64,000 nucleotides of DNA from assembly GCA_011109175.1 (NCBI GenBank), contig RDEW01000003.1, positions 2,102,923-2,166,922 of the forward strand. The letters are read 5' to 3'. The notes beneath the pieces were generated by a model that had not been told where the DNA came from, ran no database searches, and saw only the letters and a list, made by a program, of their open reading frames with translations. Numbering within the stretch: position 1 is the first letter of the stretch; every line of letters starts with the position of its first letter. The position numbers and the translations under genes are program-made. The DNA is from Dicyema japonicum (Eukaryota > Dicyemida > Rhombozoa > Dicyemidae). Shown piece by piece: positions 27,431-38,892 of this stretch.

Positions 27431-28467
27431 TTAACCAAAGATATCGGAAAAAGCATCACTTTCCTCTTCTTCCTCAACAGCGGATGATTTGGTCTCCTCC
27501 ACTGCCACAGTTTCTTCGACAACCTCAGCCAGTTCCTCTGTTCTGAGAAACAACTCAGGGTTCTCCAGCATCTCCTTCAACTACGACATAATTAGACAAG
27601 ATACAGAACGTGCCTCAGGCAAATCATATTCAGCGGCAAGGGCCACATTAATCATATCCCTCAAACAAACTCCAATAGAATGGGTCACTGACATCTGAGT
27701 GGGGTACTCTATGGCCACAGAAAATGCGGAGAAATCATTCAGGGTCTCCTTCAAGGATGTGTCGAAGTCATCAGTTCCAATATCCAACAAGGAATCATCG
27801 AAAACACAACCATCGTCAAAAACTAGAGTCAGGAAAAAAGCAACCTTTAAGCACAGTGAGTCCGTAGAGAAGGGGAGTTATTTTAAGAGCTCTAAAGTAA
27901 AGCTTCGTTGGGTCCGACTTTCTGACCTTCTCTCAGCACGAGTTTTGCAGTGGTCATTTCCAAGGTCCCCTTCACAACTTTGGTGGGGACTCCAAGGACC
28001 TGGAAAAGGCCGATCTTGTCAGGGGGCATTCCAGTGTTGTGAGGTGGAATTACGACCTCTTTCTGAGCGATGGACCCCACTTTAGCCGCAGCCACACGTG
28101 TATTGGCTACAAGGCGCTCTCTCACAGTCATCATATCGTTCTTCACAAATACGATTCCGACGTTGTGATTCAAATGGTTGTAAAGTCTACCTATTATACA
28201 TAGAAATACTGATTAAAGTCGGCCCCCATCTCGTCCATGTTCTTCAGGGCATATTTTATGAGTGTTTTCTTTCCAAACAATAGCGTAGCATCTCCCTTGA
28301 GGGTCTTTCTTACTTGATGAATCTGAGAGGAAGACACGTTATCACATTTTACTATAAAACACTTTTCATGAGTAGCAAATAACTAATATCGGTCAAAACT
28401 CCAGTCCTACCTCTCTTGTTCTGCTTATGCACTCATCTTTCCACGCTCTTCTATTTGCACGTACCAT
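27431..28467 (-). CDS. RPLP0: 60S acidic ribosomal protein P0 (uL10)
   Basis: P0 anchors the ribosomal P stalk on the large subunit. The start MVRANRRAWKDECISRTRE is joined by a 28-base intron to LFATHEKCFIVKCDNVSSSQ, IHQVRKTLKGDATLLFGKKT and LIKYALKNMDEMGADFNQ, then by a 23-base intron to NHNVGIVFVKNDMMTVRERL. VIPPHNTGMPPDKIGLFQVL, TKVVKGTLEMTTAKLVLREG and KVGPNEALL follow, then RALKITPLLYGLTVLKVFDD and the helical C-half AIEYPTQMSVTHSIGVCLRD. One extra T at the ALL/RAL junction breaks the frame. The tail is acidic, EEEEESDAFSDIFG; the usual metazoan end is SDxDMGFGLFD, so the factor-binding tip is diverged. Confidence 0.93.
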
Positions 28468-30690
28468 ATAAACGTTAACTGCACGTTTTAAATTTAAATA
28501 CTATTTAGATTATTAATTTATTATAAATAAGAATATAAAATATTTATTTTTTAATTAAAATCGCTTTCTAAAAGATCAACTGCTATTCTTAATCAGTTGC
28601 CTTTGACATCTTTTTAGTGATCTTGAGGTTTCTTAAATTAATAAACGAAATCGAAAAACAAAATTAGAGTTATAGGGGTTTGGATAAACTACGTGACAAT
28701 CTTCCTAATGTTCATGAGAGAAATCCGTTCGAATAGCCAGCAACTTTTGAAGATTACCTGAAGGGGCTGAGATTCGTTTTTCCAAGTTTTTTAAATAAAT
28801 CGTTGAAAGAGATTCCGAGAGATTCAGAGTTTTTATAGCAAGAGAAACAAATTTTACATCTTCGATGAGATCAGCATACTTTCGGTGCTTAAATGTATCA
28901 GCCTTCCAAGTGGCTGTACATACATTAAACCTTTCTGAGGAAAGTTGCTTAGAGCGGAGATGTCTCAGACTCGGAACTTACAAGAAGCAATCAGAAAGAG
29001 TTCATTTCTTAGGACGTTTTCACTTCGTCTCCACATCACATCAGGTTCGAGCACGAAAAGAAAAACCAGGCTTTTTAAAAGCCTGTCGGACAACTTCGTT
29101 TAATAGTTGGCGACTGGGGACCCTGCTGGCACTCCACTTGAAACCGAGTGGAAGTATTCTTAACTGTCAATCCTTTCAACGCGTCTGAACTGGTTAGTAT
29201 ACGGATCTTCGGTCTAAATCACAGCAAGACTCCGATTCAAATCGAGTCGTCTTCGTGAAGACTTCCCAATACTGTTTGGACTCACGTTGAATCAGGACCC
29301 ACTTTTTGAAAAGACTCTTGACAACAAACAAGCATGTGTGGTTCATGGACTCGAGCAATTTTTCAAAAGATTTCCCCCAAGCAACATTCCTTGTATATCC
29401 AGGGATGGAGAAAAAAGAATAGGCACGATTCCAGATCTCGACTTTCTGGTCTGAAGAAAATTCTGGGAAGGAGTATAGTATCTTCCTGGTTATAGAATTG
29501 GAGGACACAAGAGACAAAGGCAGAAAAACATTGAGAGAGGATAGAATCCCAAGACCACTGAATCTGACAGGCAGTGTGGCCGTTGTAGCGAACGTTGCAA
29601 ATGTGCTCGGCCACTTCGTGAAGAGAGAGTCAATACAAGTTGATTTGGGGACTTCCAATTTTCAGTATTTGAAACTATCAAGAAGTCTTCGCTCTCTATT
29701 GAAGACCCTAGTATTCTCGAGAACGTAGTTAAAAGGACGAATGGAAGGTTCATCTCACTTGAACGCTTGCCAGTGACCCAGCCCTATAGAAAGTGTGGGA
29801 TCTTGAGAGGAAGAGGGAGGTATCACGTAACTGTCGTGTTTTTTTTAATTTAATTGTTAGTCTTGAAAAAATGATGTGATAGAGGCAACTAAGAGTTCTT
29901 TGTAAGAAAGTGATCCTGTATTTTGGAAGACTAGAGCAAGTATGCTTAGGATTTTAATTTATTAATCGGGAATTAAGGTAACAGTCAAAAACTAAGTTTA
30001 TCCAGTTTCCACAAGCATAGAGACAAGCCCTTCCAAGACACAAGTTCATTCAGAACCACAGTTGTAGGATGGACTGACCCAATGAAGTAGGTGGGAGCAA
30101 ATGATCTTTTTTGATGCCGGTTTGGCACTGGGCGTCTCCTAGGCAAGTGGCCACATAAATTAAAAATGAAGCTAAGAAACAAGTCGAAAGGCTCTTCGAC
30201 CTACTAACTTTATCCTCCTCCACTTGTTTCTGTTACAAGCGAATCCCTAGTCGTTTTGTCATCCACAAAATCTTCCAGGTTAGCTAACTCTTCCAGGTCC
30301 ATTTTAATGCATGTTTAAAGACCTGTTATTCAGATTCCACGATTTCAATTGAGATTAACGGACATTCCATCCAATCGTAGACAGTAGTTGTCATCCAATC
30401 AAAACTGCTTCCAGAGAGGCGGAAAAAAATTGCTGCCCTGTCCCTTCGAATGAAAGAAACCTGTGACTAACAATAACTTCACAGAGGGACATTCCCAGAG
30501 ATCGACAGGTTTATTTGACTCTGTTCAGAAATCTGAGGTGGACCCTACCAAATAGTTTGTTTACTGGCTACGGGATGAGAGCCAAGCAACCGTTCCAAGA
30601 TTTCTTTAATCAGGTTAGGAGATCCCTTGAACCATTTTTGATTTTATCTATTTTTTTATTTAACCCAAGATCACATTAAAACAAAACTAA
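28468..30690. other. No gene identified; open minus-strand frame at 29194-29658
   Basis: The region upstream of P0 is AT-rich to about 28700. A minus-strand frame of 154 codons (29194-29658, including EIWNRAYSFFSIPGYTRNVA) and neighbouring frames might be exons of an unidentified gene, but I recognise no family and cannot join them. The rest shows nothing definable. Confidence 0.35.
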
Positions 30691-30693
30691 TTA

Positions 30694-31420
30694 TCACGTG
30701 ATCCCGATGCATTCAAACAGGGACCTCATCTTTTCCCGATGTTTTTTTTCGTGCCCGCACATGAACGTACAGGACGGCTGCCTGAATTTTCAGGGCCACC
30801 TTCCCGTGATCTTGAGTCTAGTCTCATAAGGGCCTTCAGAGGCGTAGGTCCGGTTCAGTGACCTTCACAAATTCAACGCTCCGTTACTCTGTAAGCCCTT
30901 TTTTGCATTTCCTCATATTTGTCCAAGATATGGACGGTCTCCACGAGGCGCATGCGTGGAGGATTATTATTATTACCCCCAGGATCACTGGGTCAAAGAG
31001 AAAGAAATAAAAGTTCTCATCTAACTAAGTGATCCCAGACCGACAAAGGTGAGGACGAGTCCGGCGGGGTCGAGAATCCTGAACAGCTCTTCTCATTGGA
31101 CATGGCTTCGGCTCAAAATTTTTGTATGATTGTAGATAATTCGATAGTATTTGGAATAGAGGGCAGCTCGGTAGAACGGCCTCCTTTAATAGTTTCCGTT
31201 GTAGTTCAATTAAAAAATTTTCAATAGGTTGGATATTGTGATCTGGTCCAATTAACCTTATTGCAGTCTCCTCGATTGCAGGAGGAGGATTATTATTATT
31301 ATTTAAGCCAAAGAAACACCGTCTTAACCAATAACTAATATTCAGGTGATCCCGGCATCTCTCAATAATCGGGCCATTTTTTCTCGATGCTCCGACTGTG
31401 ATCCCACGCATTTTCTATAC
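30694..31420 (-). mobile_element. Three stacked 3' ends of CR1-like LINEs
   Basis: Reading the minus strand, three short frames end in the same tail. One reads SEHREKMARLLRDAGIT and stops at 31342, one reads RRTRPHLCRSGIT and stops at 31025, one reads HEKKHREKMRSLFECIGIT and stops at 30694. The same ending closes better preserved LINE copies at 56075 (HEEKIRILIEAFEIT) and 63452. The first two are followed by short AAT/TAA repeats (near 31284-31298 and 30962-30976), typical of CR1/L2-type 3' termini. These are successive 5'-truncated insertions or a local duplication. Confidence 0.65.
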
Positions 31421-31647
31421 GGACGGGGTCTTTTTCCTTTTCTCTTCTGAAATTGCCTCCAGTTGCCTCTATGATAGACTCGAGTGCTCTGGGGGCAATT
31501 TCTTTATCTGTATATTTTTCTAGTAACTTTTTTGCTCTTGACTGGATATCTTGAATTTTTGTTAGGTTCGTTGCCGACAGGTTAGATCCCCATGCAGCAC
31601 ATTAAGAGATCTATAACAATATAATAGCACGTGACAATTTAAGAGAC

Positions 31648-32347
31648 CTAATTAAATTTATCTTTAATAATTTCAATCAATTTTTGACAAAATAAGAAGA
31701 CGGGAAATCCGGTAACATTATAGAAATCGCCTTCTATTCTCCTTACCATCGTCAATGCCCCAGACTGAACACCAAAACCACCGCATCTCCCACTACTAAT
31801 CAGCACTGATAACTCACTAGGCATCCCCTGTTTTTACGTAATGTTCAATTACTTGGTCGCTCAGTTCCCCCATGAATACAAGTGTCTCATCAACGAATGA
31901 ATCAGTCACCCATTCTAATGAAGTATTATCGTAATATAGAATACACACTCCACTTATAACCGTACACTGCCTTCCACTCAGTCTAAAATAGCTTTATTTA
32001 TCCACTTTTTTAGCGTTTGGTAGGCGTCGTCATAATCTTTGGGTTTGCCGATGATTTCCCCTTCAAAGTCAACAATTGTATCTGCGGAGATAATTACGTC
32101 ATTTTTCTGAGGATTTATTATATCTGAGGCAGCCTTGGCCTTTCCTTCCGCTGTTTTTCTAGCGAATGATCGACTGTCGAAGGAAGAATACGTTCCTTCG
32201 TCGAAATCTGATTTGACGACTGTGACTTTCAGGTTCTGTAATAAACATTTATAAAACCATTCTGTCGAATAGTTCTTTCCTTGTCGGGGACCCGCTCGCT
32301 AAGTATAAATTAATATTGTCCAGATATTGTTTATATGGAGCAAGCAT
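31648..32347 (-). CDS. Maf/ASMTL-like nucleotide pyrophosphatase
   Basis: Maf proteins hydrolyse non-canonical nucleoside triphosphates and clean the nucleotide pool in the cytosol. The start is MLAPYKQYLDNINLYLASGS, followed by SPTRKELFDRM (family SPRRxELL), a 22-base intron, NLKVTVVKSDFDEGTYSS, FARKTAEGKAKAASDI, VIISADTIVDFEGEIIGKPK, DYDDAYQTLKK, a 23-base intron, LSGRQCTVISGVCILYYDN, DETLVFMGELSDQVIEHYV, a 22-base intron, and GFGVQSGALTMVRRIEGDFY, ending VTGFPVFLFCQKLIEIIKDK. All three introns fall in phase and the frame is unbroken, so this looks like a complete, working gene of about 210 residues. It corresponds to the N-terminal domain of vertebrate ASMTL, without the methyltransferase part. 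Confidence 0.92.
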
Positions 32348-32487
32348 GACCAGATTTCAAACTGCAAATAATTTAATTTTAGTGACTTTATATATAAAAA
32401 GTGAAAATAAATTATATCAAAAAATCTGAAAAATCTCAATTTGAAATTTAATTTTAATATTATTGACTTTTTATATAACAAGCGACT

Positions 32488-32912
32488 TTGAAAAGTATGT
32501 CCGAAAAACACGAAAATTGCAACTTAAATGACTTCTTTCTTTTAACGTTCAATGTCAAAGGACTCTCTAGTGCATGGAAAAGAAAAGAACTTTGTGAAGA
32601 CCTTTCAAAATACAAGATATCTATCGGATGTCTCCAAGAGACAAAAATATCGAAGGAGTTTGAAATCTTATACAAGAGAACAGGAACTGAGCCAATATCA
32701 TGTGAGATTACTGATTCAAGATGGAGGCTCTTTGGACACATACTCCGCTACGATATGGGGACCCCTGCCAACATAGCAATGGAGGAGTATTTTGTCTTAA
32801 AAGCTTCTCGTTTCCGCGGCCGCCGAGGACAACACTGCCGGGTATTCTAGATGAAGATCTCAGGATATGCTACGGAACATGGCAACGGATCGAAAAAGAT
32901 GGGGGACGTTAA
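32488..32912 (+). mobile_element. Internally deleted RTE-like LINE (endonuclease start fused to C-terminal tail)
   Basis: A single open frame (32488-32850) begins with a typical apurinic endonuclease N-terminus, DFFLLTFNVKGLSSAWKRKE and ISIGCLQETKIS, and after about 60 residues jumps to the far C-terminal region of the same LINE type: LYKRTGTEPIS, then RWRLFGHILRYDMGTPANIA. The middle of the endonuclease and the whole reverse transcriptase are missing. The end (DEDLRICYGTW in the next frame) matches the tails at 47314-47580 and 47695-48273. Confidence 0.75.
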
Positions 32913-33695
32913 TTAGATCGTTAACTTTTCGTGTTGCACATGCTTTTCATGATCTTGGCATCACGTACATGCCTATAATAATATAACAAGCGACAATAAA
33001 TGATTTCAGAAGAAATGAGCCTTCGTTGGATTAATTAGTTGCGACTTTATAAAAGTGCTGTTGTTCACCATTGTCCGGTGTTCCCCCAATTACCCCACCA
33101 CTGAAAGTAACCACGTCGTTTCTCGCTCACGAGAGTTTGTAGAAATGTGGGCCTCTTGCAGAACGCGCTGGGTTTTGAGTTTCCAATGACGACAAATTTT
33201 ATGTATCTGACTTCTCGCTGCGTAGTCGGAGGAAACAGAGTCCACTCTTTTTAATCGCTAATGAACTCAGGAAGGGAAAGAAGTAACTAGGGTGATCACT
33301 ACAGATTTGAAGGAGTTGAGTTCCTTTTCGTTAGAAGGTGGAAAGTCGGATGAGGCAAGATCATTTGTTATGTCGATCTAATATTGATATCCCTGAAAAT
33401 CCGTCGAAACCTGAAAGTGATTTGATCAACGAATTCCTCCCAAGATGAGGGACCAGTCTTAATCGATTTCGTTACTACGACGACGTCGTCGAAGAAAAAT
33501 TTGATTGATATAACTCGCTAGATACATATATTCCAGTAACACTCCTTTTGCTGCTGTAGAACATCCGGAATTTTCAAATTCGTCAAATGCTTCTTCCTTG
33601 GGGTCTACTGGTTAGTATACGGTCGACCAATGAAGGTGGATCGTGTGTACGACCAAATACATGAAGACTGTCGGTAAAGACTCCAGGACAAGACA
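32913..33695. other. No gene recognised
   Basis: It lies upstream of a hAT transposase and may contain its decayed 5' part, but no zinc-finger or transposase motif is readable and no left inverted repeat was found. Confidence 0.35.
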
Positions 33696-34980
33696 GTGTC
33701 TATGATGTTGGACGGGTGGAGTAACATTCATAATGAACCTGTTATTTGTGTGTCAGTTGTAACATCGGATGGAGAAAGCTATCTAATTGACACTGTGGAC
33801 ACCTCTGGATATAGCCACACCGCGGAGTATCTTCAATCTGTTGCTTTAGCCTCTGCAAAGTCCGGCGAGCAACGGTTTGGGTGTAAAATCGGGAGTCTTG
33901 TAACGGACAATGCTGCCAACATGACTAAAATGAGGCGGATAATGATGCAAGATGACGATGAAATTATTACACATGGTTACTCGGCACAGTATCTCAACCT
34001 TCTCTCAAAGGATGTCAAAGTAGCTGACGTCAAAGAAACCATCTTAAGAATAAATACTTTCGAAACGTCCATCTTCCAGCAGCATGGTACAAATCTGCTG
34101 AAGGAAAAAAACTTGTTCTTCCGATTGATGTTCGCTGAAACACTTTATCAGACTGTCCACAATCTTATGTTGATAATTGTAATTTTGAGAATTTGTGAGG
34201 AACACAGATCGAATATTGATACAGAGATTGCTTCCAAAGTACAAAATATTTTCCTAAAACGACGGGTTGAAGAATATTTGCGGCTGATTAAACCAATTGC
34301 TGTCGCTTTAGACAAAATTCAAAATGATTCTACGACGATTAGTCATGCTGTAGAAATTTGGAAAGAACTTGAACAGACTTAATTGACTATGAATGTACGA
34401 CTATTTTAGAAAAAGTGAAAACTCGACAGATCAAGCATTAACACCTTTCCACTTGCGAATCTAATGGACCCAACACGTTGTGGGAGATCTCTTTCAACTG
34501 CTGAAATTGACCTCGCCTGAACATTATGAATATGCTCTTCCGACTCTGATTAATTTCAGAGCAAAAGCTGATCCAATCAAACTATACATGTTCGTCCGAA
34601 TTTATTGAGCAAAGTATCACCTATAGCTTGGTGGGAGTCGAACTCTTACCAGTTACCTTCTGAAGTAACTTTCACTCTGCAAAAAAATTCTTGGAGCAGT
34701 TGCTTCCACAGGTGGAATAGAACGAATTTTTCCGACTTTTGGATTCTTACATTCAAATGTACAAAATAAGCTGGGAATTGAAAAAGCTGACAAACTTGTC
34801 TTTTTTACGAGCTTTTAAATAAATAAATACGATTTCCATTGTTTTTATTTTTTTTACTTTGTTTCCAAATAAAAATCATTTAATTCAAAAAAATCTGATT
34901 TAAATCAAAAAATTTTGTTTAAATCAAAAAAATCGGATTTTTCGATTTTTTCATAAAAATCATGATTTTTAACAACCCTG
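33696..34980 (+). mobile_element. hAT transposon with DUF659-type transposase, second family
   Basis: The intact 228-codon frame 33696-34382 reads MSMMLDGWSNIHNEPVICVS, DTSGYSHTAEYLQSVALASA and GSLVTDNAANMTKMRRIM, the DUF659/hAT catalytic core region in which the DGW and DNAANM blocks are conserved. After a stop the C-terminal dimerisation block is still readable at about 34690-34815 (ILGAVASTGGIERIFSTFGF, KLGIEKADKLVFF). The element ends with an A/T-rich repeat and a terminal inverted repeat at 34964-34980. It differs from the hAT at the left edge in both protein type and terminus. Confidence 0.8.
34964..34980 (+). repeat. Right terminus of the second hAT element
   Basis: The reverse complement starts CAGGGTTGTTAAAAATC, a hAT-style CAGGG terminus, directly after the transposase remnant. 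The bases that follow, CCAAGAGT, would be the target duplication. I did not find a matching left end. Confidence 0.6.
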
Positions 34981-35102
34981 CCAAGAGTGCACAATTTGCA
35001 AGTTTTCAATTCACTTAAAGTAGAAAATTGATATATATAATAGGTTACCGATTCTAAATACCACGTGACTGCCAATGTTTCAGGTATTTATTGTATAAAG
35101 TA

Positions 35103-35487
35103 TGCTAGAAAGCTTAGATTCAGATCAATTTGGTCTTAATTTTTCTCCTGCAAATCTAAATTCAGCCTATTATAAGCGGATGAACAAAAGAATGAACGTT
35201 CATCAATCAAAGTATGATTTTTCTATTGGAAATGAAGTATGTTTACGGAATAAATTTAGATACGAGTTTTAAAAAATTATGGGAATAATCCATCGCTAGA
35301 GTTGAGCAGATTTGAATCTCCAAATAAAGAGCCAAGTAAAATTACTCAAATTTTGTCAAACAATCTAATAGAGGTTCATCTACTGTTGTTATCACAGATT
35401 AAGGCACATTCAGGAGAAGTGAAAATAGTCAACATGGGTCGAGTCAAGAAAATACTGACTTTAAAAAATAAATTCTTTGATTTTTGA
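35103..35487 (+). mobile_element. Possible LTR-retroelement integrase C-terminal remnant
   Basis: Two frames read LNSAYYKRMNKRMNVHQSKY, DFSIGNEVCLRNKFR and then SKITQILSNNLIEVHLLLLS, GEVKIVNMGRVKKILTLKNK. The order (motif F-x-I-G-x-x-V-x-L-K/R, a variable part, then V-N-M-x-R-V-K-K) resembles the C-terminal chromo/SH3-like part of gypsy-type integrases. No catalytic core is visible. The assignment is tentative. Confidence 0.35.
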
Positions 35488-36264
35488 TTATGAACCTGTT
35501 AATCTGTAGTTAATCTGTAGTCTGGGAAAATCTAAGGAGAAGCCATATTTGATAGTTTGCAGTTTGAAAGATCTTTTCAAGAGGATAAGTTTTTCCATCA
35601 CATGTGATAGATATGATGGAGACCGGTAGATAGAGGGGATGGGCGGCTAATTTTGCCTCAGAATAGGGTGACTCAAGGATTTCTTCCATTAAGATGGATC
35701 TCTTAAACTATGGAGTTTTTGATGTTCTTAAAAGAAATTTGTTAATAATAATAACTAAGGAAGTAACATTAGTCAACTTCTTGGGAAGACCTTTGATGTT
35801 CAAATGGAGGATTATTCACTTTCGATGAGTTGATTCTAGTCATAGTTAAGCTCAATGTCATTACACTTCCAAAAAATCTGCGAACAGTAGTTTGATCCTT
35901 CCATGTAAAGGAAAAGAGATATGTTTTGTCTGTAGGTTACAATTGCAAGTAGTTTTCTCAACGAGCAATGGCCCACGTAAAAACTTACGACTAATGCAGA
36001 CTAATGTTATTCATTTGTTATTCGGTCAAGATCTCCCTTTTTTGTTACAGAAATGCGTTCAAATTTTTTAAAACAAACAAGACAAGCCGAGCTCAAAGAC
36101 AGTTTGTGCTTGAAGAATGAAAAAACCTATGCAAGACGCTTCTTACTTGCTGTGATTATCATCCCATGTTTTCATCTCCTCTTTCTATTTCTTTATTAAT
36201 ATTAACTTTAATAATTTGCAGAAAGTAGATTATTGATATTTTAAAAAATTGCACAAATAATAAA
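35488..36264. other. No gene recognised
   Basis: AT-rich, with no open frame of note, between two retroelement remnants. Confidence 0.4.
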
Positions 36265-37316
36265 AAAGCCTCTTCCTATTGAGAAACTGCTTGTCCATTC
36301 CAAGATTAAACTATTTACTAAGGACTGCACCATGTTATAAGTGTGATTCCCTTTTAATGGAATACTCTGATTGCCTCAAAAGATGTACTGAATTCGTACT
36401 TAAAGTTTCCCTTGACACCCCTGGATGGATACAGACTCAATTACCGATATCATTGGGTGGAATCGGTCTTACTACTCCCTGCTAAATTGCTGGCCCGGCA
36501 TATTTTGCCTCAAAACTTTCATGCAAAAACCAAGTGGACTCAATTCTTTCAAAGCTTCCATCTCGGAAACTGTCCAATGACTTGGTTGAATACATGGACG
36601 TGTGGCGGAGTGAAGGGCTTAGCGAGCCGCGTAATCCAAACCAACAATCGTCTTGGATGATCCATAGATGGAATGCTCTGGCATCCAACCTAGTCAGCCG
36701 GCTCTCTGGACATCGCCTGGACTGTTTCCAAAATTCGAGGGAGGCGGTTGATGGATCTTGGCTTGGGGTTTACCCATGTCAAGAAGTTGGTGGATTGTTG
36801 GATGATGACTCCCTTCGTATAGCTGTATGTCTACACCTCGGATTGCCTGTTTGCACCAAATCGAAGTGCAAATGTGGCTGTCTATCGGACGAACTGGGTC
36901 TCCACCTCCTCTCATGCCGGATCGAACCGACTGGTCTATTTGACAACGGAAGACGCCCTGACGGCATGACCTCCTTTCCTTTCGAGCGAGGGCGAAACCT
37001 TGTATGGGATGTGACCTGTGTCTGCTCTTTCGCCCCAAGCAAAAAAAATAATTCTCCGGGCAGACCTTCTTCTCAAGCAGAGGAAATGAAAAATGCTAAG
37101 TATTCGGATATCAGCGACAGGTACATTTTCGCACCTGTCGCGATTGAAACTTCGGGGAACTTTGGCCCTAAAACGCTGAAGTTTTTGAATCATCTTGGAA
37201 AACTACTATCCAACAAAACTGGTGATCTTCGTGAGACGAGATGGCTCAAGGTGAGGCTCTCGTTGGCTGTTGTCCGTGGGAATAGCATATGCATCTCCCA
37301 ACAGCTGAATAATTAA
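36265..37316 (+). mobile_element. R2-like retroelement, C-terminal half
   Basis: Plus-strand frame MRNCLSIPRLNYLLRTAPCY and LKVSLDTPGWIQTQLPISLG (36279-36485), then after one frameshift a 260-codon frame (36534-37316) with DGSWLGVYPCQEVGGLLDDD, the zinc motif CKCGCLSDELGLHLLSC, RRPDGMTSFPFERGRNLVWD (PD-x15-D) and the final VVRGNSICISQQLNN. It is the longest copy of this family here and the best preserved over the endonuclease-like domain, although a segment between the zinc motif and PD (RH..LND...EP in the copy at 8762-8830) has been lost. An A/T-rich tail follows the stop. Confidence 0.82.
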
Positions 37317-37456
37317 AATTAACTATTCTTTTTCCTTATAATAAAATAATTAATAAATTTATAAAAAGTTTACTTAGAAAGCTTTGGAGACAAAAATGAA
37401 TTTCAGAATAAGCAAATCAACAATAAAAATTTTAATAAAAAATATCAAATTATGTC

Positions 37457-38068
37457 TTAATGAATAAGATTTCTCTTTAGAAGGCGTATTTCATAAAAAA
37501 TAAGAATAGCTGATTCCAAAGGAAGTTTAAGTTGATTCACAACTTCATCCCGTGTTATAAAGAGAAGATCAAATCCTTCAATTTTCTGCCAAATGACTCA
37601 AACTGTTACCTGTTCCAAAAATACCTGAGACTCCACAGGAAACCCCAATCCCTTCACCCAATCAGAGACTTCTGATGGCTTCCATTTTGCTAAGTCGACA
37701 GCATTGACACTTTTATGAGGCAAACGGCTGCTGCAGTTAAAGCAGATCGAGGACATAGGAATTCCGACGAGGTCATCATAGGAGAAATCATCACAATCAA
37801 GGTGAAATGCGAGATCACATCGCGTACACACGACGAGTTCCTCAAAGTCATTTTCGCAACAAATTGCACAGACTTTGCAGTCCATGCAAATCCATCCTTC
37901 AGATTTTCCGATTTTTTTGGGATCAATTTGATAGTTGATGCAGGATGTGTGATCTAGAAAACTTTAGAGATCGGGTTTACGTGAGTTCTCACATTTGGAG
38001 CACTTAAGAATCTCACTACTGTAGCCGATTGCTTCACATACCCTGCAGGTTGATTGCTTCTTGACCAT
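37457..38068 (-). CDS. Double PHD finger plus SAM domain protein
   Basis: A complete gene of 186 codons after removal of a 27-base and a 24-base intron. The start is MVKKQSTCRVCEAIG. First PHD finger: CRVC, KCSKC, HHTSC and WICMDC. Second, overlapping as in DPF-type tandems: CKVCAICCENDFEELVVC, TRCDLAFHLDC, and ICFNC. A short linker leads to a SAM domain of about 65 residues, KWKPSEVSDWVKGLGFPVES, then EGFDLLFITRDEVVNQLKLP and SAILIFYEIRLLKRNLIH. Tandem PHD fingers of this type read histone H3 tails; SAM domains oligomerise or recruit partners. A nuclear chromatin adaptor is the natural inference. The frame is clean. I cannot name a direct orthologue with just these two modules. Confidence 0.85.
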
Positions 38069-38892
38069 CCACCAATAATTTATCTAAATGAAGTGTAACG
38101 ATGCTATATATGCGTGTAAATCACATTTTAATTACCTCAACCAATAAATGCACTTGATTTGGATATTTAAAGTAATAATCTGACTTTATTCGGCTAACAA
38201 TTTCCTGTTTACAAAACACATAATCTTAGTTTTGCATACTTATATGGATCGAGGTCACTTAACTATAACTTTTCCACAGTAACTCTCACCTACTTCTTAA
38301 GGCTAGGGGTCACTTCTTAATTATGTCTAACAACTCCCCTTGTATAATTCTTGAAGGCTAATGAGATCACTTTTGTACACTTCCCATGACTATTGCATAC
38401 TTCCTGTATTTTCAATATTTTGCTTATTTTCACCAATAAAAATTTCTGGAATATTAGCGAAATACTGTAATTAAAAAATCTTTGAATTATCTTGGATAGT
38501 CGATGAATTCATTCCACGACTATAAGTCTATTTAAATAAAGATTTCTTATGTTTCTCATCTCCTTTTTCACAGAATGACGTCATACCAATATTGCCTAAG
38601 TTCCCTCTAATTCCCAATATTGCCTATTTTTCGTCATAAACTCAGAAAATATCTTCAACTCGTTCTCCAACTAAGTTTCGTGTCTTCTCAAATCATTCCC
38701 TCCTTTGCCAAATACAATCTCCTAAGCTCAGTCAGAACCTCCAATTTATCCACATATTATAGAGTTTAGTGCATTACCGTAAAATGGTGATTAAAACCTG
38801 TTATGAGTATATCCGTTATAGTGACAATCCTAACATACTTCCAACTGAGAGATAGAGAGGTATCCGAGTATTTCAAGTTGTTCTGCTTTGGT
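38069..38892. other. No gene recognised
   Basis: AT-rich upstream region of the PHD-SAM gene, running into the 3' end of a reverse transcriptase fragment. No coherent frames. Confidence 0.4.

Noticed and set aside
29160..29270. A tRNA-like signal: GGTTAGTATACGG at 29195 and a T-arm-like GATTCAAATC at about 29232
   Set aside because: The word recurs at 33610, but no acceptor stem or anticodon arm can be folded at either site; the match may be chance.
34860..34960. Repeated AAATCAAAAAAATC stretches
   Set aside because: Simple sequence at the end of a hAT element, not a CRISPR or regulatory array.
36694..37193. Several minus-strand open frames up to 114 codons
   Set aside because: Shadows of the R2-like plus-strand protein at 36534-37316.
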